Positions 25,432 to 26,899 of a stretch of 26,899 nt of DNA are shown here, piece by piece; the stretch's first letter is position 1, and each line of letters opens with the position of its first letter. The position numbers and the translations under genes are program-made. The notes beneath the pieces are model-generated. The model saw nothing but the letters and a program-made list of their open reading frames with translations. It made no database searches and was not told where the DNA came from. Source of the stretch: Hypsibius dujardini (Eukaryota > Tardigrada > Eutardigrada > Parachela > Hypsibiidae); NCBI GenBank assembly GCA_001579985.1, contig LRSR01004924.1:1-26899 (forward strand). The letters run 5' to 3'.

Positions 25432-26899
25432 TTATGTTGAATGTGGCGTTGCCGTAGAACTCAACGAGCGATGCATCTCGGATAGCAAAATTTCGACCGG
25501 TTTCGAAGTGTTCTTAAACAAAAAAGTAGCAGTAACATCCGAATCGAGACTACGAAGCATCGGCAACAGCAACAGCAGTTTTCCGAAGCGGAGTTTGTTA
25601 GCGTGCGTGTAGTCCGCCAGAACCAGCTGTGCTTGATCTTGAAAGGTCTCCACCAGAGCGCCTTCTTTCACTCCTCGCATATCTGAAAAAAGGATACAAG
25701 TGTCAATAATAAATTATAATAATACCAGTGGGGACATTCTCGCAAACATTTATTTGTCTTTCTGTTTCCGGGTAGGCGAGAAGGTACTGCACGTTATTAT
25801 TACAGTATGAGGCAAAGTGTGTATTTCGGCTCACTCTCCAGTTGGTCGATGAATCGGCTCACTCATGGGTTTCTCTTTGATGGCTGCTGCTTGATTGTTT
25901 GATTTTCTATACTTTCCCTAGTATACTATAGCGCTTCTGAAAATCAAACAATCAAGCAGGTGCCATCAAAGAGAAATGCATGAGTGAGCCGATTTATCGA
26001 CCAACTGGAGGGTGAGCCGAATAACACACTTTGCCTCATACTGTACTGTGCGTACTTACCCGGTCGAAAAAGGGCGATAGCTTTCAGCAGAGACATCCCG
26101 GTGCTGTCTAGTCGACTTTCCGCGATTTTAACCAAAGTGTTGATGAACGCTTTCCCTTCAGCGTTCAGTCCGTCAAACGATTCCCCACATAAGCCACCTG
26201 TAAGGAATTTGATACCGTCATTGTGAAACGCCAGTGACTTCGAAGTTCTCATTTTTAGGAACTGACTGTCTGTCTGTGTGCAAACTATAAACGCACGACA
26301 TGTCTGTACTGTAGATCTTCAACTTCTTCCGCTTCGTGAGAAGCTGGACGCTTAATGTACTTCAGCTGCGAGGAATTACCGTTCCGAATCTGGATATAAG
26401 TGAAGGCGAAAATCTCCAGCCAGCAGTTCTTCAGCAGCAGCGCCTGATCTTGCGGAGAGAGTTGCAGAAAGGACGGCACCGAGTGCGCCCATCGAACGGC
26501 CGACAGCAAGATCCACCCAGCTTGCTCGACGAGCAGGGAAGTTCTCGGTGCCGCCACCAGACTAGTCGCTCCGAAGAAAGGTCCCTGCTCTGCCGGACTA
26601 CTGACCGGCGGACTGTTAGTCCCCACGCCTTTACGGAGATATGGCGTGAAGGCAGTATTGTTTGACGAACCGAGTGCCGGTTTGATTAGCTGAAACATGG
26701 ACTGTTCCTCCGTTTTGGGTTGCTTGATTGGGTTCTGCTGCTGAGGACCCATCTGACTGTAGAACTTGAGGGATGACAGATAGTTGGCCATACTGGGCGG
26801 AAGCAGCATGTAGGGTGGGACTGAATCCCCCGAATAGTCTAAGGTGGGAAAATACGGACCACCGTTGGTGCGCGCTAGTGGTGGAAAATGTTGATGGTG
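25432..26899 (-). CDS. nuclear receptor, NR2E (tailless/PNR/dissatisfaction) type, ligand-binding-domain part, 5' partial
   Basis: Host transcription factor gene continuing past the right end. Three exons fit in phase: >26899-26310, 26265-26060, 25682-25432, giving 348 residues. A proline- and glutamine-containing hinge comes first, then the ligand-binding domain: helix 3 to 5 signature WILLSAVRWAHSVPSFLQL and SPQDQALLLKNCWLEIFAF, a variable middle, and the group-typical end TFQDQAQLVLADY, LRFGKLLLLLPMLRS and the activation helix EILLSEMHRS. FGKLLLLLP and the SVPxFxxLSxQDQ pattern point to NR2E members. The DNA-binding domain should lie beyond 26899. The intron 26266-26309 is only 44 nt and its GTACAG donor is weak, so that junction is the least certain. 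Confidence 0.82.
25802..26046. mobile_element. 245-bp hairpin (MITE-like) inside the nuclear receptor intron
   Basis: The left arm (25802-25907) and right arm (25939-26046) are inverted copies of about 106 bp with few mismatches, including AATCAAACAATCAAGCAG, CATCAAAGAGAAA, TGAGTGAGCCGA and CTTTGCCTCATACTGTA. The 31-bp loop has its own small TATAC/GTATA stem. It makes up most of the intron 25683-26059 and ends about 13 bp from the 5' splice site. A transcript would fold into a long hairpin, so a small-RNA source is possible but unproven. Confidence 0.82.

Noticed and set aside
1-26899. tRNA, rRNA or CRISPR features
   Set aside because: No cloverleaf-like sequence, rRNA segment or regularly spaced direct-repeat array was recognised by eye; a covariance-model scan was not possible.

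Overview
The window reads as an animal chromosome carrying most of a large Maverick/Polinton (adintovirus-like) DNA element, followed by two ordinary host genes. The host is a metazoan: there is a full KLHL20 orthologue and a nuclear receptor of the NR2E (tailless/PNR) group, both split by mostly short introns (about 44-100 nt, a few of 200-400 nt). That suggests an invertebrate with a compact genome, possibly a small ecdysozoan, but the sequence does not fix the species.

Region 1 (1 to about 18300) is the virus-like element; its left end lies outside the window. The Polinton core is complete: protein-primed family B DNA polymerase (1-5165, ten inferred introns), A32/FtsK-type packaging ATPase (6820-7524), two small virion-type proteins, retroviral-type integrase with a C-terminal chromodomain (8495-9574), minor capsid/penton protein (9547-10476), a basic amphipathic protein (10483-10890), double jelly-roll major capsid protein (10892-12220) and adenain-type maturation protease (12217-12723). 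The core is packed virus-style: neighbours overlap by 4-50 nt, and convergent genes meet stop to stop at 5162-5165 and 12723/12725.

The accessory genes are the interesting part. A minus-strand gene at 5162-5680 looks like a complete two-repeat TATA-binding protein. A plus-strand gene at 6313-6816 ends in a BIR (IAP-type) zinc finger. A minus-strand block at 12725-17256 holds a PC4-like tandem-domain gene interrupted by a frame shift, two overlapping gene pairs of similar plan (dsRBD-like small protein plus a second protein), and two helical proteins whose upstream regions carry TATA boxes, CCAAT-type motifs and spliced leaders. The working hypothesis is that this element carries its own transcription-modulating set (TBP-like and PC4-like proteins, TATA promoters) and host-response proteins (BIR, dsRBD-like) beside a normal Polinton core.

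Region 2 (about 18300-20600) has no intact gene. It holds a repeated AGGTCA half-site cluster and an approximately 815-bp foldback palindrome. The right edge of the Polinton is probably between 17.9 and 18.8 kb but cannot be fixed without the left terminal repeat.

Region 3 (20604-26899) is host: KLHL20 (minus, ten coding exons, apparently intact), a 1.5-kb spacer with a diverged inverted repeat, and the ligand-binding-domain exons of the NR2E-type receptor (minus, continuing past the right end), with an approximately 245-bp hairpin element in one intron. All identifications are by reading motifs and remembered family features; no search was run.
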